From contig CADCSX010000002.1 in NCBI GenBank assembly GCA_902805475.1, positions 3,782,001-3,846,000 of the forward strand: a stretch of DNA of 64,000 bases. The letters are read 5' to 3'. A program made the position numbers and the translations under genes. Each line of letters starts with the position of its first letter. The first letter of the stretch is position 1. Positions 10,495 through 21,577 of this stretch are shown here, one piece after another. A model generated the notes under the pieces. The model was not told where the DNA came from. It worked only from the letters and a program-made list of their open reading frames with translations, and searched no databases. Source of the DNA: Entonaema liquescens. Taxonomy: Eukaryota > Ascomycota > Sordariomycetes > Xylariales > Xylariaceae.

Positions 10495-11548
10495 CTTTTA
10501 TGTAGGCCTACAAGTATATCACCCGTGTGTATTTCCCGAAGAGGTGTTGGTAAAGATAGTGTTGTAAAAGGTTTGGCGAGATAAGGGGTATGCCGATACT
10601 GTACCGTAGAATTGAAGGGACGGGTGGTTATTCCTTGAAATATAAAATTTCCTCCCATAACTTGGATCCTCCATTTAAGCAGAACTAAGCCACCATACAT
10701 CTATCATTTTCTCTATCATTTTCTCTAGTCACTAACTTGTGAGAATACGGGAAAGTAAAAAACAAATTATCGGTGTATGAGGATAACGACTATATTATTC
10801 AGATGCCCATTAGGTATATAGCCCCTGATTTGTATCCCCTACAGACGTTGGAGATGGTTATTCTACGGTCCAAACCTCAATGTATGATCTCTTTCGAAAT
10901 TTTGAATTTCAATGTAGATGTAAATTTCCAAAGCCCAAATTGACAACAAAAAATAATTGATGCTTCGTTCTAATAACTACCAGGTATTAATCAAGGAGAT
11001 AGTTATCTGCAAAGCGTGGTTCGGTTTATAATATATTGAGTTGATAAGAATAGGTAGGTACCTAGGTAAGTAGGTACCTAGGTTTCAGTTAATGCTTTCT
11101 TCATCTCATCAAAAAGCTACACGGTGCCTTCCCATTTACCAACATTAGGTTGGTACCTGCCTGACTAGATTAGCACGGTAATACAGTATCCACAATCAGA
11201 AAAATGCTCTCCAAACATCACAAGGGGTGAATCTTTTAAACCGCTGATGACAACTTTGTAAACGTGACAACCTTCTTAACGTGACTGTGTATGACTCAAT
11301 ATACTTTTACCCAACCTAGCCAGAGCAAGTTATTTTCTGAGATTATCAAAACGCAAACATCTCTACGCAAAGGTTATATATGTTCAGAATTGAATATATT
11401 TCCAGGAAAGAGGCAGAGGCATTTCACCATCATCTCTCGTCTTCGTCTTCGTCCTCCTCCTACTAGCACTACATAGCCGCCAGCCCACCCGGCCATACCA
11501 TACCTAACCCCTAATATCATCCAACGTAAGAAAATACAATCGGTTGAT
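10495..11548. other. Intergenic; TAGGTACCTA palindrome cluster
   Basis: No gene is seen. At about 11052-11083 there is a tight cluster of TAGGTACCTAGGT-type palindromic repeats. At about 10704-10727 a 12-bp unit ATCATTTTCTCT is repeated twice. The right end is the 5' region of the prenyltransferase gene. Confidence 0.5.
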
Positions 11549-12664
11549 ATGGAGCCAATTATCAACTGGACCTACGTTGGTGTCGCTTGTCGACAACTAT
11601 CAGGTCTTTCCAATGCTATCGACCAAGACGCAGCAGCCAGAGATGAATTACTCCAAGCTCTATCATGGCCACCAGGAAATTGGGGCCGAAGCCAAGTATC
11701 CGAAGAGCTAGACTCAACTGGATCGAATCCCAGTACTGCTATCACTCGCGACAATTCTCCGATTGAATACTTCATCCAGTTGGACCGAGACACTGGAGAT
11801 GCACAACTTGGCTTTGTACTAAAAGCCCAAACAGAAGAGAATGATCGCAGTCGCGTACAATTCCACTACAGCGGTCCCCGCCCGGATTCCGCCGTTGTAC
11901 CCAACAACCTGGTAAGAATCTTCCTCGACCGATACAACCTCATCCAAGACCTTTTCACGCCTTCCGAGCCGAATGGAAGACTTGCCGCATGGCACAGTGT
12001 TACGTCGACAAACACTGGGCTGGAATGGAGCATTCGTCTTAGCCCGCCTACATCTGGAGGAAGTAATGCTATCTTTATAGTCAGCCAAGCATTGCACAGT
12101 CTTCGCCTAGGGCACGCGTGTGTATTGCTACAGAGAATTATGACCGCCGATGACTCTATTCTTCACCTCTCAGTCAACCTCTCTTTGGGTGCGGAGGAAG
12201 CTCGCGTCAAGGTGTATATCTCGCATGGAAATACAACGGCATCTGAAATCGCAGACAAGCATGTTTCTATCTGTCCAGATGCGACCTGGAACGAGACAGA
12301 GCAGTTCTGTAGATGGATAACGGATGGCATACAAGAGAATTACTCACACGCGCCGGTATCCTGCTTCGAATTTACTAGCAGGAACCTCAACGACGCCGTG
12401 GGTACGGTCTATGTCCCCCTTCACGGCTACGTACAAAATGATGCCCAGGCGCAGGTGTCCGTTGAGAGCTACTTACATAGGGTATCCGCTTCTCCTCTCT
12501 GCCAGGAGAAATATAGAAAAGCTCTAGACGCAATACGACGTCGAAGCTTACATCGGGGACGCGGAATCCACCGCTGGGTGGGCTTGAAGCAACTCCCGGG
12601 ACACAACCACTCGATTATTGTCCACCTCTCTCCAGAACTCTTCGGTCCTCTTGATACGGTTTGA
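11549..12664 (+). CDS. DMATS-type aromatic prenyltransferase, intronless
   Basis: This 371-residue single-exon protein starts at ATG 11549. It resembles the ABBA-fold dimethylallyltryptophan-synthase family, which transfers prenyl groups to indoles or other aromatic rings. Family-like features: TRDNSPIEYFIQLD near residue 72, whose Glu matches the indole-NH-binding Glu of DMATS; ARVKVYISHGN near 224, corresponding to the diphosphate-binding Arg/Lys-x-Tyr strand; YVPLHGYVQNDAQAQ near 288, typical of the last core strand; and HRWVGLKQLPGHNHSIIVHLSPE at the C-terminus, resembling the closing strands. It is shorter than most fungal DMATS enzymes (about 420-460). No NRPS, PKS or cytochrome P450 lies within the window, so it is not in an obvious biosynthetic cluster. 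The assignment rests on motif resemblance. Confidence 0.65.
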   Translation: MEPIINWTYVGVACRQLSGLSNAIDQDAAARDELLQALSWPPGNWGRSQVSEELDSTGSNPSTAITRDNSPIEYFIQLDRDTGDAQLGFVLKAQTEENDRSRVQFHYSGPRPDSAVVPNNLVRIFLDRYNLIQDLFTPSEPNGRLAAWHSVTSTNTGLEWSIRLSPPTSGGSNAIFIVSQALHSLRLGHACVLLQRIMTADDSILHLSVNLSLGAEEARVKVYISHGNTTASEIADKHVSICPDATWNETEQFCRWITDGIQENYSHAPVSCFEFTSRNLNDAVGTVYVPLHGYVQNDAQAQVSVESYLHRVSASPLCQEKYRKALDAIRRRSLHRGRGIHRWVGLKQLPGHNHSIIVHLSPELFGPLDTV

Positions 12665-13078
12665 GAAACGCTTAGGTAGCCAATAGGTTGCTTTAAAAGC
12701 TCTCGTATATTTCATATGCTCGGTATTTGATACGCCAGCAATGAATAAGTGCAAGGTAACGATACCATTCGCCCATCTGGCTATTAGCCTTTACTTAGGT
12801 AGATGATGTGTTTTAGCAGGAGATACTTTAGGTCATGGAGACCAAGAAATAGGGGAATAGTTAAGACTGCTCGTCGGCAGGTTCGTAGTGATGAATTTAG
12901 TCTGATATTCTTATTATCAGCCCCCGTTTTTTTTTTTTTTTTTTTTTTTTTCTTTCTTGCAATTGAGAATATACGAATGGAGGCGAACTTAATAGCCTTA
13001 CGCGACAAAATTTGTTTGTACCTATCTATCCTCAAAATGTAGGTATTACCCCTAACTGTAAACTCGCACAGGTTCCTC
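12665..13078. other. Short convergent intergenic region with poly-T run
   Basis: This is the 3' region between the prenyltransferase and beta-lactamase-like genes. It contains an uninterrupted run of about 24 T near 12928-12951, which produces spurious poly-Phe and poly-Lys frames on the two strands. Confidence 0.7.
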
Positions 13079-15205
13079 TTACTCGTTCTTATGCAATCTC
13101 GTCCTCAGCGCCAACGGCACAACACTAACTGCCTTCCCGTCGCGCGGGACTGTGAACACAAACTGATCGAGCGGCATATCCGCATACACAGCCGTCGTTT
13201 GACCAACCCACGTACCGCAATTCGTCGAGAACATATCGCCACTATGATCCTTCAAGTCGAGGTTCTCCACCACGGCTTTAAACGCTATCTTCCTCGTCCC
13301 CTGTTGTCCCTGAGGCTGCGTCTCCAGCCCAGCCGGATACAGCCGGATCGCAGGCGCCGTCACGTTGTAGTTCAGCGTGTACCGTATCGCGATCGGAATC
13401 ATATCCGTGCCATTACTAATCCACCGCTCAATCCCGAGCCCCGGGCGCGACGCGTCCGTGCTCAGCACCAAACTGCTGTTCAGGCCCTCCTCATTCGCCG
13501 TGTACGTGCCCGCGTACGACGCATCCGCCTGCTCGCGCGCAGTCTCCTCCAGTGCGGGTAGCAGGACCTTGCCGATGGCGTCCGCGATGTCCCAGTTCGA
13601 ATTCCCCGGCCACCCACCCGCCAGCAGGGCCGTGATGCCCACGTCGTAGTCGGGCAGGAGCACCAGCAAAGACATGTACACGTTGATGCTGCCGGCCTTG
13701 CTGTACGCGTCGACGACGCGGCTGCCGTCGCGAAGCGGGATGCGCCGGATCCCCCACGGCGAACTTATCCCCTCGTGGATGTCGGACGTCAGCGCTGTCG
13801 GCTTGAGCCACCGCCGCGTCTGCGCGGGTGGGAGGAGCGTGTGCCGGAAGATGGCGCGGCCGAGACGCGATAGGTCGCTTACGGAGGAGTACATGTTTCC
13901 GGTCCTTCGCTGTGATGTTAGTATTGTCGCATCGCTATATTTCGGATTTAAGGGTAGGAAAAAGTGCACGACGGATTACTAGGGAACATAAAGAGTGATG
14001 TTAAGGCTGGAAGAAACATACGGGCTCGCCTCGCCGATACTAAACGACCAATTGTCCTCTTGGCCCTGGGGGATAACACCCAGCTTGTCGTCGGGCTTCT
14101 GGTAGAAGGTGTTTTTAAGTTCGAGCTTGTCGATGATGTCCGCCTGCAGCATGTCCGCGTACTGCTTCTTCGTGATGGCTTCGAGAGCGTAGGATAATAT
14201 TTGGTACCCGGCGTTGGAATATCCTGTTGTCCACGACGGTGAGAAGGATGGTGGGACATTACCCAGACCGGTGAAGAATTCTGGCAAGTATCCCGTTAGC
14301 TATTTTAAAGCTCATCTCTTATTTGTGTATTATCTTTGCTTTCTTGATCTCTTCGAATTCCTTCCCCGATGTAGAGGAGCGTGCGTTGACTTACGTGCAC
14401 GAGTACATTTTATGGCTTCTCCGCAAACTGGCGTTTCGTTCATAGGTGCTGGCGGAAAGCCCTGAGATTCTAGAACGGTTTGGTTGTGCTCCTGCGTCAG
14501 TTCTCCCTCAATGGCATCTGGTAAGTTAGTTCCAAAGTCTCAATTTAGTAGTCCTTCTACATTTTAGCCTCCTATTTCCCTTGTGTCCGACTCCCCAGTC
14601 CTCCCGACTGTCATAAATTGAAACCTCAACAGAAAGTACTTACAATCTCTCACGATACCCGCCAAGTGGCTCGCTAAATCCTGTAGCGTAATGCTATCCC
14701 AGTCAACATTCATAACAGGATCATATTGCGCTTTTCCGGCAAGTAGTTCTAGCTCCGGGACCCATTGCGTAACGGGCGTGTTCCAATACGTGTCGCCCGC
14801 TTCGACCAGGAACGTCAGAATGGTGAAAATCTTCGTAACACTACCAAGCCGGTATACAGTATTTCCGTCGATACTTTTTACACCGGGCGTATCAGCTGCC
14901 AACAGGTCTGTGGCTGTGTGATAGTGACTCCATACTGGCTCGTCTTCATCCGGATCAGATGCAGAGAATACTTGAATCGACCACGATGTGCCATTTGGGT
15001 TTGTTTTCGGATCCATGCCCCGCGCGTCGAAAGTCGCTGTCAGGTTTGCGATTGCTGTTTTAATTATATCGGACGAGGCCAGTGCTGTCGGCTTTGGAAA
15101 TGCTGGACCCGGATATGGACAGTTGGGAATACCATGGGCCGGAGTGACCACCTGCACTACGAGCAGCAGCGCCGCCAGAGGAAGGAAATGGGGTGATCTC
15201 GTCAT
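13079..15205 (-). CDS. Secreted beta-lactamase-like serine hydrolase (class C/PBP-like), 4 exons
   Basis: I place exons at 15205-14644, 14517-14395, 14280-14022 and 13904-13079 (589 residues). Introns have GTAAGT/CAG, GTAAGT/CAG and GTATGT/AAG ends, and all phases agree. The N-terminus has a clear signal peptide (LPLAALLLVVQVVTPAHG). The catalytic Ser-x-x-Lys is SVTK in LGSVTKIFT, and the Tyr-x-Asn is in GYSNAGY, so the active site of the serine beta-lactamase/D-Ala-D-Ala-peptidase fold is present. RDYAIEGELTQ at the first splice junction and SPTGNMYSS at the third are typical of fungal relatives. Such proteins in fungi are extracellular or vacuolar esterases or peptidases of mostly unknown substrate. 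The coding sequence is more G+C-rich than the flanks. It is convergent with the prenyltransferase gene. Confidence 0.85.
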
Positions 15206-16872
15206 AGCGAGATCGCTAGTAAACGACGAACGAAATGATCAAAATAAGGAGTGACAGTGGTAAGGGATAGTTTGGCCTGAAAACACAGCGTCACGAAAGG
15301 ACGCGCACAAGATCGTCCTGTAAATGTTTTCTTACTCTAGAATCACACAAATAATAAGATAATCAGTACTACATCTGGGTATCCCAGATCTTAAGCTTAT
15401 AATTACGGCATTGAGATCTCCCAAGCTCCGCAACCTATCATTCACCCGAAAACGTGGTCTCATGAACGCGTCCTAAACAGGATCTCGGTCGAACCGGGTC
15501 AGCGGCGGCGCGGGACGTCTCGATGGGGATAGTTGCATTGAGACGCTCGAAGACATGTGATAACACCACGATAACGAGACATACCGGTGTATTGGGTTCT
15601 TGGTACTGCCTATCTTCAACCCGGAGACAAGTAGGCAACGCAATAAAAGGGGTAGAGACAGGTGAGCGGTTCACCACATTCGGTACCACATCTCACAATA
15701 TTATTAGTCTCCGAAAAAACAAAGAGCTCCAGTGAGCTATCATAATGCCGCGAACCTGTCTTAGCTACGTAGTATGATCGTCAATGTCGCATGGTTGCGA
15801 CGCAGGCTACATGTAGTTTTTTGGCTGAATGCAAGTTGCGCGATCTTTTACGGTATTGGGGAAAATCCAAGGAGCAGGAATACTCGTAAATCAATAGCAA
15901 CTACACCACGACATCCCGGCCTAAATACTACTTCGTAACTCTTTCGCTCGCTGCTGATAGTCTGGTAACATGGTAATTTCATTTCGGAGCGTCGTAAATT
16001 AGAATTGTGTGCAGCTCTGCCAAGCTGTCTCAGAAGTCTGCTACATTACACGCATAGATACAAGCCTTTTATCCTTTCCGATTTCATTTATATATAATCT
16101 TCCATCCCTATCGTTTTCGCCTTGTTCAATGCTACCTACGTCGTTCGTAGCTTTCGTAAGTATGATGACACCGCGCAGGAGTTTTCATATAAGTAATTCG
16201 CCGAGCGAGACTCCAAACTATTAACTATATACTATCTTGTACTCCTTAACGAACGAATCCCACGCTCTACAAGCCACGCATGTAATAATTTGGTTCCCAT
16301 AAGAAATCGCAAGCTATACCGCGTGTTTCCGAGTGTTTTCTTGGAAGCTCAGAACATGTGGGTGCTTCTTTGAAATCAAAAGAGGATAGAAAAGGCCAAT
16401 AGGAAGGATTCCTAAGCGTAGTACTACAGAAAACTATGGCGATAAACTTCTACTAGTCATATAAAAAATATTGGAGCAAAAATGGCACGATTTGTTCGGA
16501 CAGATGGGTAAATCATCTTACCATCCCTTAGGTTGTAGTTAAATCGTACGGTACGGCTCGTAAAGCAACGCAGATATACTCTAGATTAAAACACATGAAA
16601 TATTTACGAATGAAATATCAATAAAGTCAATTATTGGCTACCTATCTGATACGAGATCGCCAATATCGCGCGATGAGAATCAGGTATCACCTTAAGCAAA
16701 AATGACTCGTATCAGGTGAATGAATAAACACCAGTTTCCGGCCCTTCCAAACGCCACTGGGGTATGTATCGTAGGAAAAGTGCGATCCCGCCCTTAACAC
16801 GAGGGTAACTTAGGAATAACAAATAAAACGATTGCAGAACCATCCATTTGACACATTCTCGGAAGCCTAGAC
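15206..16872. other. Intergenic, 1.7 kb; no gene recognised
   Basis: Only short, unsupported frames are present. I see no tRNA cloverleaf or repeat structure by eye. It separates the upstream end of the beta-lactamase-like gene from the 3' end of VID27. Confidence 0.5.
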
Positions 16873-19471
16873 TTAGTACGGTGAATTTACCACATCATCT
16901 TTACCAAGCTTGTAGCGACCGCTCGCCCGTGTACCGATCCGTCCCGAGCTTTGTCTCGGTGTGCCCAATCGTTGGAAATCACCGGCGATACTCTCTCTCG
17001 TAGGCTTCTTGAGGTGCTGCTTGCCAACCATGTTCACCCAGTTTGGTAAGGTAACGATGACATTCTGGTCGGTACCAAACTTGAAGTCATCTGCCTTGAC
17101 GGTATCCTCGTAGCGTTTGATGATGTATGGTGCCTTTGAGCCACGAACAACCTTTTCGAGATTCCAATCCACAATGTATGGGCCGGTTGCGGTGATGATG
17201 GACGTCTCGTTGTTTGTCTTGCTTGTGTTGAAACGAGCCGGGGTGAATGAGACGCCCTTTCCTGTTTCGTGATGGAATTGAGCGACATGCTCAGGGTTTA
17301 GTGCCAGACGACGAGGTTGGGGTTTAGCATCCGCAGCAAATGGCTTCTCAAAGCCTAGTTTGCCCTCGTTCTTTCCGGACTTTTGTAAAGCATCGATGAG
17401 TAGTAGATATGTACGGCATGTCGCAAGTACCCAACGACCGTCCGCAGACACATCAAGACCAATAATTGGCTCACCAAGAGCCGGAATCACAGTCTTCGCA
17501 TTGATACCGAGGCGATCAAAAGTCGGATATCACCCTTGTTGGAGGCGACAGCTACGTATCCCTTTTCTGTAGTAGATACCGCAGAGAAATCATTCTTCGA
17601 CGCATACTGCTTGAGCTGAGAGTCAACCAGCTTGTTTCCGGATAGACGAGGGTCGACCCGGAATAGGGCATTGCGAGAGATACCCAGGAAAGTAGGCTCG
17701 TGGGTCATCTGTGCAAATTTGTTCTCCGGTGCAAACGTGACAACCGGAATATCGTCGTGGACATTCCATTCGTCGACCACTTTTCCGTACTCTAGATCCA
17801 TACGGTACAACTTGTTGGGATCTGTATCGTTCTGTAGGATTAGGTTGCGATCCTCATTGTGTAACATGACTTTCTTGGGGACGAAAGATTTGCCCTCCGG
17901 AGTCTCGACCTTGGAGATATTGGTTGTGAATTCTAGGTGATTCTTAGGGGTGTGCTTGAATACGCCGATCCTAGGACCTCTAACAACGAAGGAGCGATCG
18001 TGCTTGTACCCAACAGCTAATGCGGAATTGGTATAAGGATCCTTGGGCTGGGTCTCGACATCGTCTTGTTCTTCGTCGGTGTCATAATGCTCATCCTGCG
18101 GCGCATCCTCCTCTTCAGGTTCCTCGGCTTCTGTTTCTTCTTCCTCTTCTTCAATTGGTGCATCTTCCATGTTTAGATCCTCGAAAGCATCCAAGACATA
18201 TTGTCGGTCCTGCTCTTTGACCTTGGTCCATTTTACTTCATTCAGCTGCTCCCAGAGAGCTCTCATGAGACCATCCTGGAACCTTTCAAGGGTCTTATTG
18301 TCCTTGAATCTCAACAACCAGGAATAAGCAGAACCATCCTCGGTAAACTGATTGAAAATAAAGGAGAGAAACTCAAAGTTGAACACCGGATTAATATCGG
18401 CAACAACAGGAATACCAAGCCACTGGCGGTCTGCACTAGCAATATGTAGCCAGTAGTTCCAGTTACCAATGTCCGACACTTGGGCCGTAACAGACGAGTC
18501 TTGGAGGACAAATGCGCCAGACGGGAAATCAAAAAAGTGCAGCTCCCCGAGTTCCATTGCAAAGATCTCCAAGGGTTCGGGTTGAGCTGGAGGTTTCGGG
18601 GGCTCCGCCTGCTTCGACTGGTGTGTATCATCTTCCGTCTTTTCATAGGTCTCCGGCTCTGATTCTGCAAGTACAGAAGCTGCGGAAGGTATACTATCTC
18701 GCTTAGCACTAGCGTTCGCTTCGCTCTTCAGCTGGAACATGGCGTCGGATGATTCAATGGATCTTGCGAGCGTTGGACTGTGGATAGGACTGGCCTGAGG
18801 AATAGGCTGTTCTTCGAAAACGAATTGCTGTAGGTCGGCCGCGGAGGCAGTAGAGTGAGGTTTTCGGTACTTGCGCTCGTACTGACACTGTCTTGCGATA
18901 CGCTCGAACGCCTCAACCTGGGCGGATTTAGTCGAAGGGTCACAGACAAATTCGTAAACGTCGCCAACGTCTCCGCTCAAGTCTTTCCAGGCAAGCACCT
19001 TCTCTGATCCTTCCCTGCCCTCAACACGAAAGTGAAGAGCCTCGTCAAGTAAGAAGGTCTTCTCGTCACGCTCGGCGGCTAGTGCGTTAAGCTCTTCGTC
19101 TTCGCCTTCCTCGTCCGCTAATTCGGCTTCACCTTCTTCGTAAACTCTTTGCACGACGAGTTGATACTGAAAGTCTTGGCCAGTGCGACGAATTCGGGCA
19201 GTAGCGTCCTTGAAAATCAACTCGGAGTATCCTTTAGGCGACAATGGTCGAACGAGATACAATTGACCTTGAGGCAACTCGATCATAGATTCTTGGCTGC
19301 TAGTGCCGAAGATCAACTTGCCGACTATTATATAGCCAAGTTAGCCACTCTTCTATGTTCTAGTTTCTAGGAAAATGATAATTGTTGAGGTTTGCGACAA
19401 AGGTATATCTTCACATAAGGCTGGCAACTTGGCGACGAGGGGTAATACTCACCATTTTTGAGGACAAACAT
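16873..19471 (-). CDS. vid27: VID27 cytoplasmic protein, with a one-base deletion in a T run
   Basis: This is a conserved eukaryotic protein family linked in yeast to vacuole import and degradation. Exon 1 is only 19 nt (19471-19453, MFVLKN), then a GTGAGT...TAG intron, then 19324-16873. The N-terminus VGKLIFGTSSQESMIELPQG and the C-terminal beta-propeller-like part (PALGEPIIGLDVSADGRW) are typical. An acidic stretch (EEEEEETEAEEPEEE) lies in the middle. The frame breaks at 17518-17521 (AAAA on the plus strand, TTTT in the gene). The family sequence there reads DIRLFDRLGINAKT, which requires five T; four are present. One base restores 823 residues, the normal family size. The upstream frame otherwise ends in SVSMRRL. 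A homopolymer consensus error is the simplest explanation. Confidence 0.9.
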
Positions 19472-20035
19472 GTTGTCTCTTAATCTCTAGAAGAATAAAC
19501 TGATCCGATAGAAAATCAAATCGTTCAGCAAGAGAATTAATTCTCATAAAGCAATCGAAGAACAAGCCCTATTATTTTTACAAACAGCAGGGTTCGTCGC
19601 GGCGCGATCAACGCCAGATCTTGTTTTCTTTACGTTTTGTTTGAATGGTGGGAGAAAGCAGAAATGGTGCGTCATAATAAAGCAATCCCACTTTGGCCTT
19701 TGCCTAGGTAACCACAGGCTTCTTGGCGCACTAAAATGTAGGCAGGCACAATGGAAAAGCAAGGGTTAAGTTTCAGAGATTCAAGGGAGGAATGTGGCGT
19801 TGTGGCGGTGCGGCGGTGCTACGTACTTATTGCACACATCCCACCCATTAGGCCTAAACTTGACTGATTAGGCGGCATCTGCCTTTAGTGCATTACCTCA
19901 CTTAGTCGTACAGCATACGGATACCTGCATTTGCATGTGATTGATCATGCAGTCCGTAAGACCCCTTTTCCTTTCCCCCTTTTTCACTGATTCTATCATC
20001 AGATTCGTCCTTATACTTCGTACATCTCACCAAAA
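19472..20035. other. Intergenic between VID27 and the dehydrogenase
   Basis: No gene is seen. This is the promoter side of VID27 and the 3' side of the short-chain dehydrogenase. Confidence 0.5.
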
Positions 20036-20790
20036 CTACTGTACCACTTTTGCGCCACCGCACCGCTCGCTCATTCCCGCACCTATATTCGTAGTTTCCT
20101 CTCCGTTTTCTAACTTTTCAGAAACTTCCTGCATGAATTCACCTAAGGATAGTGCATCTGGATTGTTTTCCTTTTTGTTATCGTCAGGGTCCTCACGCTC
20201 ACGATGCAAGTCCATGGCCACAGTTGGTGGTGCTATTTCCACCACTTTCACTCCCGTATCCTTTAGCTGGCTCCTCAGATTCATTGACCAGAAATTCAGC
20301 CAAGATTTCGTGCCATGGTAGATCGGGTTGATAATAGAGAATGGGACATATCCAAGCACACTAGACACATTGATGATCAGAGCTTGTGGCTTGGACCTTA
20401 AGTGAGGCAGAAGTTCCACTGTAAGATGAAGAGCCCGCGAATATTTATGTCAATCTCGTTGTCAGCCTTGGCCAAGAAATCTTCGGACGTTTGTTTCTGA
20501 ACTTGTAGGGGCCTTTGAACACCAGCGTTGTTGACAATGCAGTCAAGCTCAGGGTGATCAGTAGTGATTTGTTTAACGAATGGTGGAATATCGGATATTG
20601 AACCTGTGTCGAGAACATAATACCTAGCAGCACCTATTTCCTCGGCCGCGTCCTTAAGCTTTGACTCTGTTCGACCAGCAATAATGACTTTTTTGCCTTT
20701 CGATATGAAATATCCCGAGAGAGCCTTTCCAATTCCCCCTGCACCACCAGTCGCAAGTGCACAATTGAAAACCAAGTTTCCCGATGCCAT
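20036..20790 (-). CDS. Short-chain dehydrogenase/reductase, DltE-like, with one missing base
   Basis: This is an SDR-family oxidoreductase using NAD(P). I start at ATG 20790 (MASGNLVF); the frame further upstream adds unlikely sequence. The dinucleotide-binding TGGAGGIG, the NNAG block, the catalytic Ser in NVSSVLGY and the YHGTK catalytic Tyr/Lys are all visible. The first part ends in INIRGLFIL; the remainder continues from VELLPHLRSK in another frame. Relatives keep a fixed 12-residue spacing between the RG and the PHL, and this is met exactly if one base is added near 20411-20417 (for example an A, giving LTVELLPHL). Any intron would have to remove the conserved EDFLAKADNEIDINIRG segment, so I prefer a frameshift. 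With one base restored the protein is 251 residues, normal for SDRs. The substrate is unknown. Confidence 0.8.
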
Positions 20791-21577
20791 AATAATAGTT
20801 AAAAGTGTAGAGCAATACCAAAATGCTTTTGGACTTGGATCAAGAACAACATACAATTACTTATCATCTACCGTAAACCGTTCTTAGTCAACGAAGTGAT
20901 GCAGTACGCATCATTGAAACGTCATACAATTTCATACTAATTAACTTTATCAAATTCAGACTTTTACATCGAAATTACCAACTACAAAGGTTAAGGGGGC
21001 AACGTACACGCAAGAATTTTGGACCAATGTTCATTCATATGTTAAAGTCTGTCTCCCTTAGCAATATCCCAGATCACATGTTTGCATACTAGGATTGTCT
21101 TTTGCTTGGAATATCCCATCTGGGATCCCAGTAGGTAGCATGTGTACTTAGGTAGCGGGATGGACCAGTTAGGAGCTGCCTTCAATGTGATACTGATGGA
21201 GTTTAACAATAGGTGATATATCTCATTGACCACTGATTTTTATTGTGAGAATTCGGATAAGTGTACATATTCCAACAATCACCCATATATAAATTGAAGA
21301 AAAAAATATATCTGTCTAAATTTCGAACTATGAACTGTGGGAACCGCGGGGCGCCGCCTGTAAGATGCCTAGCATCAAAAATGATCTTAACTGGGTTGTA
21401 AATTGCAGATAGAATATGATATACAGAGAAAATAGTTATAGACATCGGCGCGTGATATGGTACAGTACTGATACAAACTCTATGCCCTTTCCATTCAACA
21501 AAAGAAAAAGCTGGCCTTGCAGCTGGCGATCATATAGCGTGGTGGTTAAAAAAACACATCGGGATTCTTCCCAACTC
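20791..21577. other. Intergenic
   Basis: No gene is seen. It contains a few AT-rich stretches and a short GC-rich patch near 21340-21360 without clear function. Confidence 0.5.

Noticed and set aside
12784..13042. Frames with poly-Phe or poly-Lys
   Set aside because: They are created by the run of about 24 T and have no other support.
13091..13982. Plus-strand frames opposite the beta-lactamase-like gene
   Set aside because: They are shadows of a GC-rich coding exon; the minus strand has the signal peptide, SxxK, YxN and correct splice phases.
15485..15530. tRNA-like sequence around TCGAACCGGGTC
   Set aside because: I could not form acceptor and anticodon stems around it.
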